DNA of 64,000 bases from Panulirus ornatus (lineage: Eukaryota; Arthropoda; Malacostraca; Decapoda; Palinuridae), in NCBI RefSeq assembly GCF_036320965.1, contig NC_092231.1:29985699-30049698 (forward strand). Direction: 5' to 3'. This document shows, one piece after another, positions 1 to 10,160 of this stretch; the stretch's first letter is position 1, and every line of letters begins with the position of its first letter. The notes beneath the pieces are model-generated. The model ran no database searches. It worked only from the letters and a program-made list of their open reading frames with translations, and had not been told where the DNA came from. A program made the position numbers and the translations under genes.

Positions 1-905
1 AGGTGAGAGCAATTGACGTAAGGGGAGTGGGGGAGGAATGGGATATATTTAGGGAAGCAATGATGGTTTGTGCAAAAGATGCTTGTGGCATGAGAAAGGT
101 GGGTGGTGGGCAGATTAGAAAGGATAGTGAGTGGTGAGAAGATTTAAGATTGTTAGTGAAAGAAAAGAGAGAGGCGTTTGGACGAGTTTTGCAGGGAAGT
201 AGTGCAAATGACTGGGAGAGGTATAAAAGAAGGCGAGAGGTCAAGAGATAGGTGCAGGAGGTGAAAAGAGGGCAAATGAGAGTTGGGGTGAGAATCATCA
301 AATTTTAGGGAGAATAAATAGATGTTTTGGAAGGAGGTAAATAAAGTGCGTAAGACAAGGTAACAAATGGGAACATCAGTGAAGGGGGCTAATGGGGAGG
401 CGTAGTGGTGAAGTGAGAGGGAGATGGAGTGAATATTTTGAAGGTTTGTTGAATGTGTTTGATGATAGAGTGGCAGATATAGGGTGTCTTAGTCGAGGTG
501 GTGTGCGAAATGAGGGTTAGGGAGAATGATTTGGTAAATAGAGAAGAGGTAGTGAAAGCTTTGCGGAAGATGAAAGCCGGCAAGGCGGAGGGTTTAGATG
601 GTATTGCTGTGGAATTTATTAAGAATGGGGGTGACTGTGTTGTTGACTGGTTGGTGAGGATATTTAGTGTATGTATGGTTCATGGTGAAGTGCCTGAGGA
701 TTGGCGGAATGCTTGCATAGTTCCATTGTATAAAGGCAAAGGGGATAAAGGTGAGTGCTCAAATTACAGAGGTATAAGTTTGTTGAGTATTCCTGGGAAA
801 TTATATGGGAGGGTATTGATTGAGAGGGTGAAGGCATGTACAGAGCATCAGATTAGGGAAGAGAAATGTGGTTTCAGAAATGGTAGAGGAAACTCAAACT
901 GAAGG
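1..905 (+). mobile_element. RTE-like LINE fragment (EN-RT linker plus start of RT)
   Basis: The first 400 bases match, with small gaps, the endonuclease-to-RT linker also present at 36.9-37.3 kb and 53.5-53.96 kb (shared words such as 'tttagggaagca' and 'ttttggaaggaggt'). From about 430 the RT domain begins (EGLLNVFDDRVADIG) and runs to about 893, where similarity stops abruptly just after the GFR motif. The linker is frameshifted. The element enters from outside the window and is truncated on the right; a (GA)n tract and unrelated sequence follow. The RTE assignment rests on resemblance of the RT to that clade; another APE-type LINE clade is possible. Confidence 0.8.
498..902 (+). pseudogene. 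reverse transcriptase N-terminal fragment
   Basis: A 134-codon open stretch holding only the RT finger region: VNREEVVKALRKMKAGKA, LDGIAVEFI, the PEDWRNACIVPLYKGKG block, the YRGISLLSIPGK block and CGFRNGRG. It stops before motif A, so the catalytic palm (motifs A-C) is absent and it cannot encode an active enzyme. The first ATG is not a natural start, because homologous codons continue upstream in another frame. The protein copies LINE RNA into DNA in intact relatives; here it is a relic. Confidence 0.85.
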
Positions 906-968
906 AGACAAGAGAGGATATGTTGGTATGCAGAGAGAAAGGAACGGGAGCAGAGAAAGATAAGAAAG

Positions 969-971
<3 letters not shown>

Positions 972-1002
<31 letters not shown>
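972..1002. repeat. (GA)n microsatellite
   Basis: About 15 GA dinucleotides just downstream of the truncated LINE. Confidence 0.95.
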
Positions 1003-1004
<2 letters not shown>

Positions 1005-2237
1005 TAGAACTTACAAAACATGAAATGAAATTAGCAGTTCAGACGATCATGAGGGATCAGTGTGGACGTTTACAATAACAGATCACATCACAATCATGAT
1101 CAGTTTAACGTAAGTAAATACATGTTTGTTTCCATGTGTTGATGAAGACGATCCACTGGAATTTCTCCTCTCGTCATGTGAGCGGTCGGTTGGCTGAGAC
1201 TGTGGAGCGGCCACAACAATGTTGTACCATAATGATGATTCAGACGATTATGACCGGGTAGAGTACCCTTGTAGGTTCAGCAGACTGTATCACTGTTGGC
1301 TTAACACCCGTGATGTTAAGTCTTTTGTGAGGGGAAGGTGGGAGGAAGAGTTGATATTGGTAGCACAGTTTAAACAGAGGGGCCCCAAGGTGGGTCGCTC
1401 TGGACCTGGGCCCAAGACGGTCCTCCAAGTGACATCTTCCTGCTACTGTCGTCCAGCTTTTAAACCACGGCCAAGTATGTGTGTGACGTTACGTGAGCAG
1501 GGGAATGACGAGTTAGCCGTGTGTTGACCTGGATGATGATAAATGTTGTGGTGACACGAGAGGTGGTCATGATGGTGTCTTCGGGTCGTCGTGACCGGAG
1601 CCAAGGGTCGTAGTCAGGCCAGTAAGGAGCAGTTTCGTACTGGGCAGTTCCGTGACTGTCTCGTTGTAGTTACGGATTTAGTGCCTCTCTCGAGTGGAGA
1701 GCTGTTCTCGTGGGGCGTTGCAAGTTGGTCTTGTCTAGATCGTATGACGTGGGGTCTACCTGTGTCACTGCTGGGGTAGATGACACTTGTAGGTGGTGTC
1801 GTTTGTGTCATCATGACACAGCTGGAACCACCACCTGGTGACCATTACTCTCGCACGGTAGTCTGCTGTTGGCTCCGAGGCAGACTTGGTACCTGGCTCA
1901 CACCGTGGGAGGATCGGCTTGGGTGTCGCACTTTATATCGTGGGAGCTGCCCAGTGGTCTGCGTGGCTCACTTGCGGTAACTACCGGGAAGTAGTGAGGA
2001 GCCAAGCAAGAGTCGTATGCATGGACCTCGAGTATCCTGTGTGTGACGTCAATGAGGCAGTAGGTATTGAGGATGAGTTTTCTGCTCTGCTCTCTTGATG
2101 TCCTTCATCATTTCAGAGTCGACACATCCTCCCTGGTGATGCAGGAATCACTGTGAAGTTAAGGCATCTGTAACATTTGTTTTAACTGCCCAGGTCGGTG
2201 GATTGGGTTGTTTCAAGTTTCAGGAGATCAGTTTAGA
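1003..2237. other. unassigned single-copy-like sequence
   Basis: No gene, repeat or RNA recognised. Open stretches here are at most about 100 codons (for example 1219-1527, plus strand), with no domain I recognise and none supported by splice or start context. Confidence 0.5.
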
Positions 2238-2465
2238 AGGGTCCATATGTAGCTAGGGCTCTGTATGTGGCCAGGGTCCATGTAGGGCTAGGGTCTGTAT
2301 GTGGCTAGCGTGTGTACGTGGTCAGGGTCCGTGTATGGCTAGGGTGTGTATGTGTCTAACGTCTGTATGTGGCTAGGGTCTGTACGTGGCCAGGGTCTGT
2401 ATATGGCCTGGGTCTATATGTGGCAAAGGTTTGTGTGTGGCTAGTGTGTATGTGGTCAGGGTCTG
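2238..2465. repeat. degenerate 18-base minisatellite
   Basis: About a dozen imperfect copies of a unit close to AGGGTCTGTATGTGGCTA, with transitions and a few length changes. It directly precedes the CR1/L2-like 3' end. Confidence 0.8.
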
Positions 2466-2469
2466 CATG

Positions 2470-2860
2470 ATTGACTATATATGTTTGATTTCACTCACAC
2501 CAATGGATACAAACTGGTGGGCAAGCGGTTTGACTTCGAATGTAGCGAGGGACATTTTCTTCAACAGGATTGTTAACATTGATTTACCAAGTAGAGTGGT
2601 TGAAGGCTGTACCATAGTTACGTTTCAGAACAAACCTGATAAATCCTTCACTTCAAGTCCACGACTTACATTCTCTTCGCCCCCCGTAAGGCACAATGAC
2701 AATTTGTAGGTTATTCTCTGTAAATTATCTGTATACCTGCTGACTTTTACCACACTGATCTGTGGGTTTCTGATATAATCCACTATCACAAACTGCCTCG
2801 AAAGGATCCAATGGTCTGTTGCTGTTTGAATTCCTTTGTATTTTGTAAATAATGTTAGGA
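2470..2860 (+). mobile_element. CR1/L2-like LINE 3' end (RT C-terminus and 3' UTR)
   Basis: Plus-strand codons from about 2500 read NGYKLV-like, then NVARDIFFNRIVNI, LPSRVVEGCTIVTFQNK and DKSF, the C-terminal signature of CR1/L2-type RTs; the same block appears in the copy at 20.1-21.8 kb. The 3' UTR matches as well: 'ggatccaatggtctgttg' near 2804 corresponds to 'gatccagtggtctgttgg' near 21716. 5'-truncated, as is usual for LINE insertions. Confidence 0.75.
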
Positions 2861-3244
2861 TCAGATTACTGATGTACAAACTCCTGGTGGTGTTGGCATG
2901 TAATGTTACTACTACATATTGTTCTTCTACCATCATCAGTGCCTCACTCAGAGGCAGAGCTGAAGTGATCTGAATTCAGACTGATGTGTCTGGCAATACC
3001 GAGGCGCTACATCTGGCCAGAGATGAAGCTGGTTTCAAAAATATGACGTGAAATCCTGACTAATGGAGGGGCTGGGGTGACGCTGTTGACGTCATCAGGG
3101 TCCCTACCCTTCCTGGCTGGGGTCACTGGACGTACGTACTATCTTTAACATGTGACACGCATGAGCTGTCTTAATGTGGCGACGATAGATAACACCAGGA
3201 AAAATGTTTTGATTGGTGGTCATTATGAATACAACATCCTCTCA

Positions 3245-3247
<3 letters not shown>
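2861..3247. other. unassigned sequence
   Basis: Nothing recognised between the CR1/L2-like 3' end and the (TA)n tract. Confidence 0.5.

Positions 3248-3321
<74 letters not shown>
3248..3321. repeat. (TA)n microsatellite at RTE 3' end
   Basis: About 37 TA units. On the minus strand it lies directly after the conserved 3' module of the RTE copy, so it behaves as that element's 3' tail. Confidence 0.95.
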
Positions 3322-3324
<3 letters not shown>

Positions 3325-5165
3325 TCTTATACTTTGTCGCTGTCTCCCGCGTTTGCGAGGTAGCGCAAGGAAACAGACGAAAGAAATGGCCCAACCCCCC
3401 CCCATACACATATATATACATACGTCCACACACGCAAATATACATACCTACACAGCTTTCCATGGTTTACCCCAGACGCTTCACATGCCTTGATTCAATC
3501 CACTGACAGCACGTCAACCCCGGTATACCACATCGCTCCAATTCACTCTATTCCTTGCCCTCCTTTCACCCTCCTGCATGTTCAGGCCCCGATCACACAA
3601 AATCTTTTTCACTCCATCTTTCCACCTCCAATTTGGCCTCCCTCTTCTCCTCGTTCCCTCCACCTCCGACACATATATCCTCTTGGTCAATCTTTCCTAT
3701 CTCATTCTCTCCATGTGCCCAAACCACTTCAAAACACCCTCTTCTGCTCTCTCAACCACGCTCTTTTTATTTCCACACATCTCTCTTACCCTTTGGTTAC
3801 TCACTCGATCAAACCACCTCACACCACACATTGTCCTCAAACATCTCATTTCCGGCACATCCATCCTCCTGCGCACAACTCTATCCATAGCCCACGCCTC
3901 GCAACCATACAACATTGTTGGAACCACTATTCCTTCAAACATACCCATTTTTGCTTTCCGAGATAATGTTCTCGACTTCCACACATTCTTCAAGGCCCCC
4001 AGAATTTTCGCCCCCTCCCCCACCCTATGATCCACTTCCGCTTCCATGGTTCCATCCGCTGCCAGATCCACTCCCAGATATCTAAAACACTTCACTTCCT
4101 CCAGTTTTTCTCCATTCAAACTCACCTCCCAATTGACTTGACCCTCAACCCTACTGTACCTAATAACCTTGCTCTTATTCACATTTACTCTTAACTTTCT
4201 TCTTCCACACACTTCACCAAACTCAGTCACCAGCTTTTGCAGTTTCTCACATGAATCAGCCACCAGCGCTGTATCATCAGCGAACAACAACTGACTCACT
4301 TCCCAAGCTCTCTCATTCCCAACAGACTTCATACTTGCCCCTCTTTCCAAAACTCTTGCATTAACCTCCCTAACAACCCCATCCATAAACAAATTAAACA
4401 ACCATGGAGACATCACACACCCCTGCCGCAAACCTACATTCACTGAGAACCAATCACTTTCCTCTCTTCCTACACGTACACATGCCTTACATCCTCGATA
4501 AAAACTTTTCACTGCCTCTAACAACTTTCCTCCCACACCATATATTCTTAATACCTTCCACAGAGCATCTCTATCAACTCTATCATATGCCTTCTCCAGA
4601 TCCATAAATGCTACATACAAATCCATTTGCTTTTCTAAGTATTTCTCACATACATTCTTCAAAGCAAACACCTGATCCACACATCCTCCACCACCTCTGA
4701 AACCACACTGCTCCTCCCCAATCTGATGCTCTGTACATGCCTTCACCCTCTCAATCAATACCCTCCCATATAATTTACCAGGAATACTCAACAAACTTAT
4801 ACCTCTGTAATTTGAGCACTCACTCTTATACCCTTTGCCTTTGTACAATGGCACTATGCACGCACTCCGCCAATCCTCAGGCACCCCACCATGAGTCATA
4901 CATACATTAAATAACCTTACCAACCAGTCAACAATACAGTCACCCCCTTTTTTAATAAATTCCACTGCAATACCATCCAAACCTGCTGCCTTGCCGGCTT
5001 TCATCTTCCGCAAAGCTTTCACTGCCTCTTCTCTGTTTACCAAATCATTTTCCCTAACCCTCTCACTTCGCACACCATCTCGACCAAAACACCCTATATC
5101 TGCCACTCTATCATCAAACACATTCAACAAACCTTCAAAATACTCACTCCATCTCACATCCATAT
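3322..5165 (-). mobile_element. RTE-like LINE copy B (RT plus 3' module)
   Basis: Read on the minus strand, the element starts within the RT N-terminal extension at about 5165 (5'-truncated, EN missing), runs through all RT motifs, then a C-terminal domain to about 3510, then a 3' UTR containing the module with CGCTACCTCGC, ending in (TA)n. It is the best preserved RT in the window. Its 5' end abuts the 3' end of the next RTE copy in the same orientation, so B and C lie head to tail. Confidence 0.9.
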
Positions 5166-5181
5166 ATATATACACACACAT
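3697..5181 (-). CDS. LINE reverse transcriptase, 494 codons, 5'-truncated with premature stop
   Basis: RT of an RTE-like non-LTR retrotransposon, which in intact relatives makes cDNA at the nicked target. The first seven residues (MCVYIYM) come from adjoining (TA)n-rich DNA, so the start is artificial. Visible motifs: KAGKAAGLDGI (61-71), PEDWRSACIVPLYKG (101-115), YRGISLLSIPGK (125-136), motif A FMDLEKAYD (192-200, Asp194), motif B GLRQGCVMSP (250-259), motif C LLFADD (298-303, Asp302/Asp303), YLGVDL (368-373) and LYGCEAW (424-430). All catalytic aspartates are present. A TAG at 3697-3699 falls where other copies read through (HMERM-SEERLTKRIYV), and about 60 homologous codons continue beyond it. 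Not a host gene. Confidence 0.9.
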   Translation of the reverse strand: MCVYIYMDVRWSEYFEGLLNVFDDRVADIGCFGRDGVRSERVRENDLVNREEAVKALRKMKAGKAAGLDGIAVEFIKKGGDCIVDWLVRLFNVCMTHGGVPEDWRSACIVPLYKGKGYKSECSNYRGISLLSIPGKLYGRVLIERVKACTEHQIGEEQCGFRGGGGCVDQVFALKNVCEKYLEKQMDLYVAFMDLEKAYDRVDRDALWKVLRIYGVGGKLLEAVKSFYRGCKACVRVGREESDWFSVNVGLRQGCVMSPWLFNLFMDGVVREVNARVLERGASMKSVGNERAWEVSQLLFADDTALVADSCEKLQKLVTEFGEVCGRRKLRVNVNKSKVIRYSRVEGQVNWEVSLNGEKLEEVKCFRYLGVDLAADGTMEAEVDHRVGEGAKILGALKNVWKSRTLSRKAKMGMFEGIVVPTMLYGCEAWAMDRVVRRRMDVPEMRCLRTMCGVRWFDRVSNQRVREMCGNKKSVVERAEEGVLKWFGHMERMR

Positions 5182-5293
5182 ATATTTTATGATACTTTGC
5201 CGCTATCTCCGGCGTTAGCGAGGTAGCGCAAGGAAACAGACGAAGGAAAGGCCCGATCCACCCACATACATATACATACCTGTACATTTCAAC

Positions 5294-5349
<56 letters not shown>

Positions 5350-6860
5350 TTGTACGTACTTCATACTTGCTGCCTTTATTCATTTCCATCGCCACCCCGC
5401 CACACATGAAATGACAACCCCCTCCCCCCGCATGTGCACGAGATAGCGCTAGGAAAAGACAACAAAGGCCACATTCACACTCAGTCTCTAGCTGTCATGT
5501 ATAATGCACCGAAACCACAGCTCCCTTTCCACATCCAGGCCCCACAAAACTTTCCATGGTCTACCCCAGACGCTTCACATGCCCTGGTTCAATCCACTGA
5601 CAACATGTCGACCCCGGTATACCACATCGTTCCAGTTCTCTCTATTGCTAGTACGCCTTTCACCCTCCTGCATGTTCAGGCACCGATTGCTCAAAATCTT
5701 TTTCACTCCATCCTTCCACCTCCAATTTAGTCTCTCGCTTCTCTTTGCTCTCTCCACCACCGACACATATATCCTCTTTGTCAATCTTTCCACACTCCTT
5801 ATCTCGATATGTCCAAACTATTTCAATACAACCTCTTCTGCTCTCTCAACCAAACTCTTTTTATTACCACACATCTCTTACGCTTTTATCACTTGCTCGA
5901 TCAAACCATCTCACACCACATTTTGTCCTCAAACATCTCATTGCCAACACATCCACCCTCCTCCGCACAACCCTATCTATAACCCACGCCTCGCAACCAT
6001 ATAACTTTGTTGGAAATACTATCCCTTTGAGCATACCCATTTTGTGCTCTCCGAGATAACGTTCTCTCCTTCCTTACATTCTTCATCGCTCCTAGAACTT
6101 TCGCCCCCTCGCCCACCCTATGTCTCACTTGCGTTTCCATGGTTCCATCGACTGCTAAGTCCACTCCCAGATATCTAAAACACTTCACTTCCTCCAATTT
6201 TTCTCCATTCAAACTTACCTCCCAATTAACTTGTCCCTCAACCCTAGTCAACCTAATAATCTTCCCCTTATTCACATTTACTCTCAACTTTCTTCTTTCA
6301 CACACTTTTCCAAACTCATTCACCAACTTCTGCAGTTTCTCACTCGAATCAGCCACTAGAGCTGTATCATCGGTGAACAACAACTGACTGACTTACCCGG
6401 CCCTCTCATCCCCAACAGACTGCATACTCGCCCCTTTCTCCAAAACATGCATTCACCTTCCTAACCACCCCATCCATAAAGAAATTAAACAATTAAGGGG
6501 ACATCACGCACCCCTGCCGCATATCGACATTCACTGGGAACCAATCACTCTCTGGTAAAAAATCACTGGTAAAATCTTTTCACTGCTTCTAGTAGCTTAC
6601 CTTCCTCACCATTTATTCGTAAGATCTTCCAAAAAGCATCTCTGTCACGCTTATCATATGCCTTCTCCAGATCCATAAATGCTACATATCCATCTGTTTT
6701 CTAAGTATTTCTCACACACATTTTTCGAACCAAACACTTGATCCACACATCCTCTACCACTCTGAAACCACACTGCTCTCCCCGAGTCTAATGCTCTGTA
6801 CATGCCTTCACCCTCTCAATCAATACCCTCCCATACAATTTCCAGGAATACTCAACAAAC
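5166..6860 (-). mobile_element. RTE-like LINE copy C, first unit of the tandem duplication
   Basis: Minus-strand RTE copy, more degraded than B. It carries the two GCGAGGTAGCG-type 3' modules (about 5218 and 5447), the TA tract 5295-5346, the RT C-terminus and the palm with motif C LFTDD. RT frames are broken by several frameshifts and stops. Beyond about 6790 the sequence resembles copy B (4741-5160) rather than the continuation of C, so this is a chimera of C and B. Confidence 0.85.
5973..6383 (-). pseudogene. RT palm fragment (copy C)
   Basis: 136 codons beginning at motif C (LFTDDTALVAD) and continuing through KLRVNVNKGK, VNWEVSLNGEKLEEVKCFRYLGVDL to a frameshift near LSRRAQNGYA. Motif A and B regions lie upstream in other frames. 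One residue differs from its duplicate at 8021-8431 (Cys versus Arg in KVxERRK). Confidence 0.85.
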
Positions 6861-7210
6861 TTATACCTCTGAATTTGAGCACTCACTCTTATACCTTGCT
6901 TTGTACAATGGCACTAGCACTATCCGCCAATCGTCAGGCACCTCACCATGAGTCATACATAATTAAATAACCTTACCAACCATCAAAAACAGTCACCCCC
7001 TTTTTTAATAAATTCACTGCAATACCATCCAAACCTGCTGCCTTGCCAGTTTCATCTTCCGCAAAGCTTTCATGCCTCTTCTCTGTTTACCAAATCATTT
7101 CCCTAACCCTCTCACTTCGCACACCATCTCGACCAAAACACCCTATATCTGCCACTCTATCATTCAAACACATTCAACAAACCTTCAAAATACTCACTCC
7201 ATCTCACATC

Positions 7211-7343
7211 CATATATATATACACACACATATATTTTATGATACTTTGCCGCTATCTCCGGCGTTAGCGAGGTAGCGCAAGGAAACAGACGAAGGAAAG
7301 GCCCGATCCACCCACATACATATACATACCTGTACATTTCAAC

Positions 7344-7397
<54 letters not shown>

Positions 7398-9505
7398 TTG
7401 TACGTACTTCATACTTGCTGCCTTTATTCATTTCCATCGCCACCCCGCCACACATGAAATGACAACCCCCTCCCCCCGCATGTGCACGAGATAGCGCTAG
7501 GAAAAGACAACAAAGGCCACATTCACACTCAGTCTCTAGCTGTCATGTATAATGCACCGAAACCACAGCTCCCTTTCCACATCCAGGCCCCACAAAACTT
7601 TCCATGGTCTACCCCAGACGCTTCACATGCCCTGGTTCAATCCACTGACAACATGTCGACCCCGGTATACCACATCGTTCCAGTTCTCTCTATTGCTAGT
7701 ACGCCTTTCACCCTCCTGCATGTTCAGGCACCGATTGCTCAAAATCTTTTTCACTCCATCCTTCCACCTCCAATTTAGTCTCTCGCTTCTCTTTGCTCTC
7801 TCCACCACCGACACATATATCCTCTTTGTCAATCTTTCCACACTCCTTATCTCGATATGTCCAAACTATTTCAATACAACCTCTTCTGCTCTCTCAACCA
7901 AACTCTTTTTATTACCACACATCTCTTACGCTTTTATCACTTGCTCGATCAAACCATCTCACACCACATTTTGTCCTCAAACATCTCATTGCCAACACAT
8001 CCACCCTCCTCCGCACAACCCTATCTATAACCCACGCCTCGCAACCATATAACTTTGTTGGAAATACTATCCCTTTGAGCATACCCATTTTGTGCTCTCC
8101 GAGATAACGTTCTCTCCTTCCTTACATTCTTCATCGCTCCTAGAACTTTCGCCCCCTCGCCCACCCTATGTCTCACTTGCGTTTCCATGGTTCCATCGAC
8201 TGCTAAGTCCACTCCCAGATATCTAAAACACTTCACTTCCTCCAATTTTTCTCCATTCAAACTTACCTCCCAATTAACTTGTCCCTCAACCCTAGTCAAC
8301 CTAATAATCTTCCCCTTATTCACATTTACTCTCAACTTTCTTCTTTCACGCACTTTTCCAAACTCATTCACCAACTTCTGCAGTTTCTCACTCGAATCAG
8401 CCACTAGAGCTGTATCATCGGTGAACAACAACTGACTGACTTACCCGGCCCTCTCATCCCCAACAGACTGCATACTCGCCCCTTTCTCCAAAACATGCAT
8501 TCACCTTCCTAACCACCCCATCCATAAAGAAATTAAACAATTAAGGGGACATCACGCACCCCTGCCGCATATCGACATTCACTGGGAACCAATCACTCTC
8601 TGGTAAAAAATCACTGGTAAAATCTTTTCACTGCTTCTAGTAGCTTACCTTCCTCACCATTTATTCGTAAGATCTTCCAAAAAGCATCTCTGTCACGCTT
8701 ATCATATGCCTTCTCCAGATCCATAAATGCTACATATCCATCTGTTTATCTAAGTATTTCTCACACACATTTTTCGACCCAAACACTTGATCCACACATC
8801 CTCTACCACTTCTGAAACCACACTGCTCTCCCCGAGTCTAATGCTCTGTACATGCCTTCACCCTCTCAATCAATACCTCCCCATACAATTTCCCAGGAAT
8901 ACTCAACAAACTTATACGTCAGCAGTTTGAATACTCGAGTACCTTTATCCAATCGTCAGGCACTTCACCATGATCCATACATATATTGAATATCCTTACC
9001 AACCAATCAAGAACACAGCCCCCCTGTTTCTTAATAAATTCTAATGCAATACCCATCAAAAACGCCGCCTTGCCAGATTTCATCTTCCGCAAAGCTTTCA
9101 TTACCTCCTCTCTTAACCAAAACATTCCCGCTGACCCCTCTCAGTTAGCACTCCACCCTGACCAAAACACCGTACATCTGTCACTCCATCATTAAACACA
9201 TTCAGCAAACCTTCAAAATACTCGCTCCGCCTCATTCTCTCTTCATCACTACTTGTTATTAATCCCCCCCTCCCTTGCCCCCTTCACCGATGTTCCCATT
9301 TGTTCTCTTGTCTTACGCACTATATTTACTTCCTTCCAAAACATCATCTTATTCTCCCTAAAGTTTAATGATACTCTCTCTCTCCAACTCTCATTTATCC
9401 TCTTTTTCAACCCTTGCACCTTCCCCTTGACCTCCTGCCGCTTTCTTTTATACATCTCCCAATAATCTGCACTCTTTCCTTGTAAGTACCGTCCAAACAC
9501 CTCTC
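7211..9505 (-). mobile_element. RTE-like LINE copy D, second unit of the duplication, extends into the linker
   Basis: Duplicate of copy C that continues past the duplication boundary: RT N-terminus at 8919-9125 (LREEVMKALRKMKSGKAAF, GIALEFIKKQ, GEVPDDW) and the EN-RT linker at 9249-9500 (FGRYLQGKSADYWEMYKRKRQEVKGK ... FWKEVNIVRKTREQMGTSVKGA, broken here by an omission). It ends at about 9505 where a minisatellite begins. Internal deletions remove parts between RT motifs (for example around 8920-8945). No intact frame. Confidence 0.85.
8021..8431 (-). pseudogene. RT palm fragment (copy D)
   Basis: Duplicate of 5973-6383: motif C LFTDD, LGVDL, then frameshift. One amino-acid difference from its twin. 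Confidence 0.85.
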
Positions 9506-9511
9506 TTTCAT

Positions 9512-9822
9512 TGTAGTTATAGCAAGAGTTTGCAGTGTGTCATTATAGTTGTAGGAAGTGATTATACTGTGTCATGATAGTTGTAGCAAGAGATTGTAAT
9601 GTGTCACTATAGTTGTAACAAGATATTATACTGTGTTATAATAGGTGTAACAAGAGATTGTAATGTGTCATTATAGTTGTAGCAATATACTATACTGTGT
9701 CATAGTAGGTGTAACAGGAGATTGTAATGTGTCATTTTAGTTGTAGCAAGAGATGGTAATGTGTCGTTATAGTTGTATCAAGAGATTGTAATGTGTCATT
9801 ATAGGTGTAGGAAGAGACGCAA
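9512..9822. repeat. 32-base minisatellite
   Basis: About nine imperfect copies of a unit containing TGTGTCATTATAGTTGTAG followed by CAAGAGATTGTAA; starts exactly at the truncated end of LINE copy D. Confidence 0.85.
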
Positions 9823-10160
9823 AATTTCCTGGGGCTCGTAGCGACTGCAAAGTGTTGTCATAATTGTGTAGATGTGGCAGCGTCTTGACCTCCCGCCTGT
9901 GTGTCACATGACATGCGCCCCCGCCCGCCACTTGTCTCACGTCAACAACACCAAAGTTGTTTTTCGCCATTTTCTCTCCCGTACCACACGACCAGGAGCC
10001 ACGTCACACACCATGTGAGGGTGGCCCTGTCCTGCGCAGACCTGGGGACACACTACCCACCAGAGACCACAAGGATATGTGGAGTGGAGGAGTAGACCAT
10101 GTGGATGATAATGTAACCCTCAGATATTGAGTGTAGTAAACCACATGGATAATGATATGA
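9823..10160. other. unassigned sequence before the 31-base array
   Basis: No gene recognised. Short open stretches on both strands have no familiar domain. Confidence 0.5.

Larger units (their letters stand above)
4741..8838. repeat. direct tandem duplication, period about 2,050 bases
   Basis: Sequence 5161-6690 recurs at 7211-8738 almost without change (offset 2050 before the TA tract and 2048 after it, the difference being TA length). Sequence 4741-5160 recurs, with about a dozen single-base indels, at 6790-7210. The two units are therefore about 4741-6790 and 6791-8838. The joint falls where copies B and C are homologous. Confidence 0.9.

Noticed and set aside
3152..3506. Frames containing long Ile-Tyr runs
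   Set aside because: Translations of (TA)n; the same at 16.5-16.9, 32.1, 37.3, 39.9-40.4, 52.9, 55.1-56 and 63.6-63.9 kb.
3490..4030. Plus-strand frames opposite the RTE copy (also 5434-6059, 7482-8107, 56346-57469)
   Set aside because: Antisense shadows of minus-strand RT and 3' UTR; the minus strand has the conserved RT motifs.
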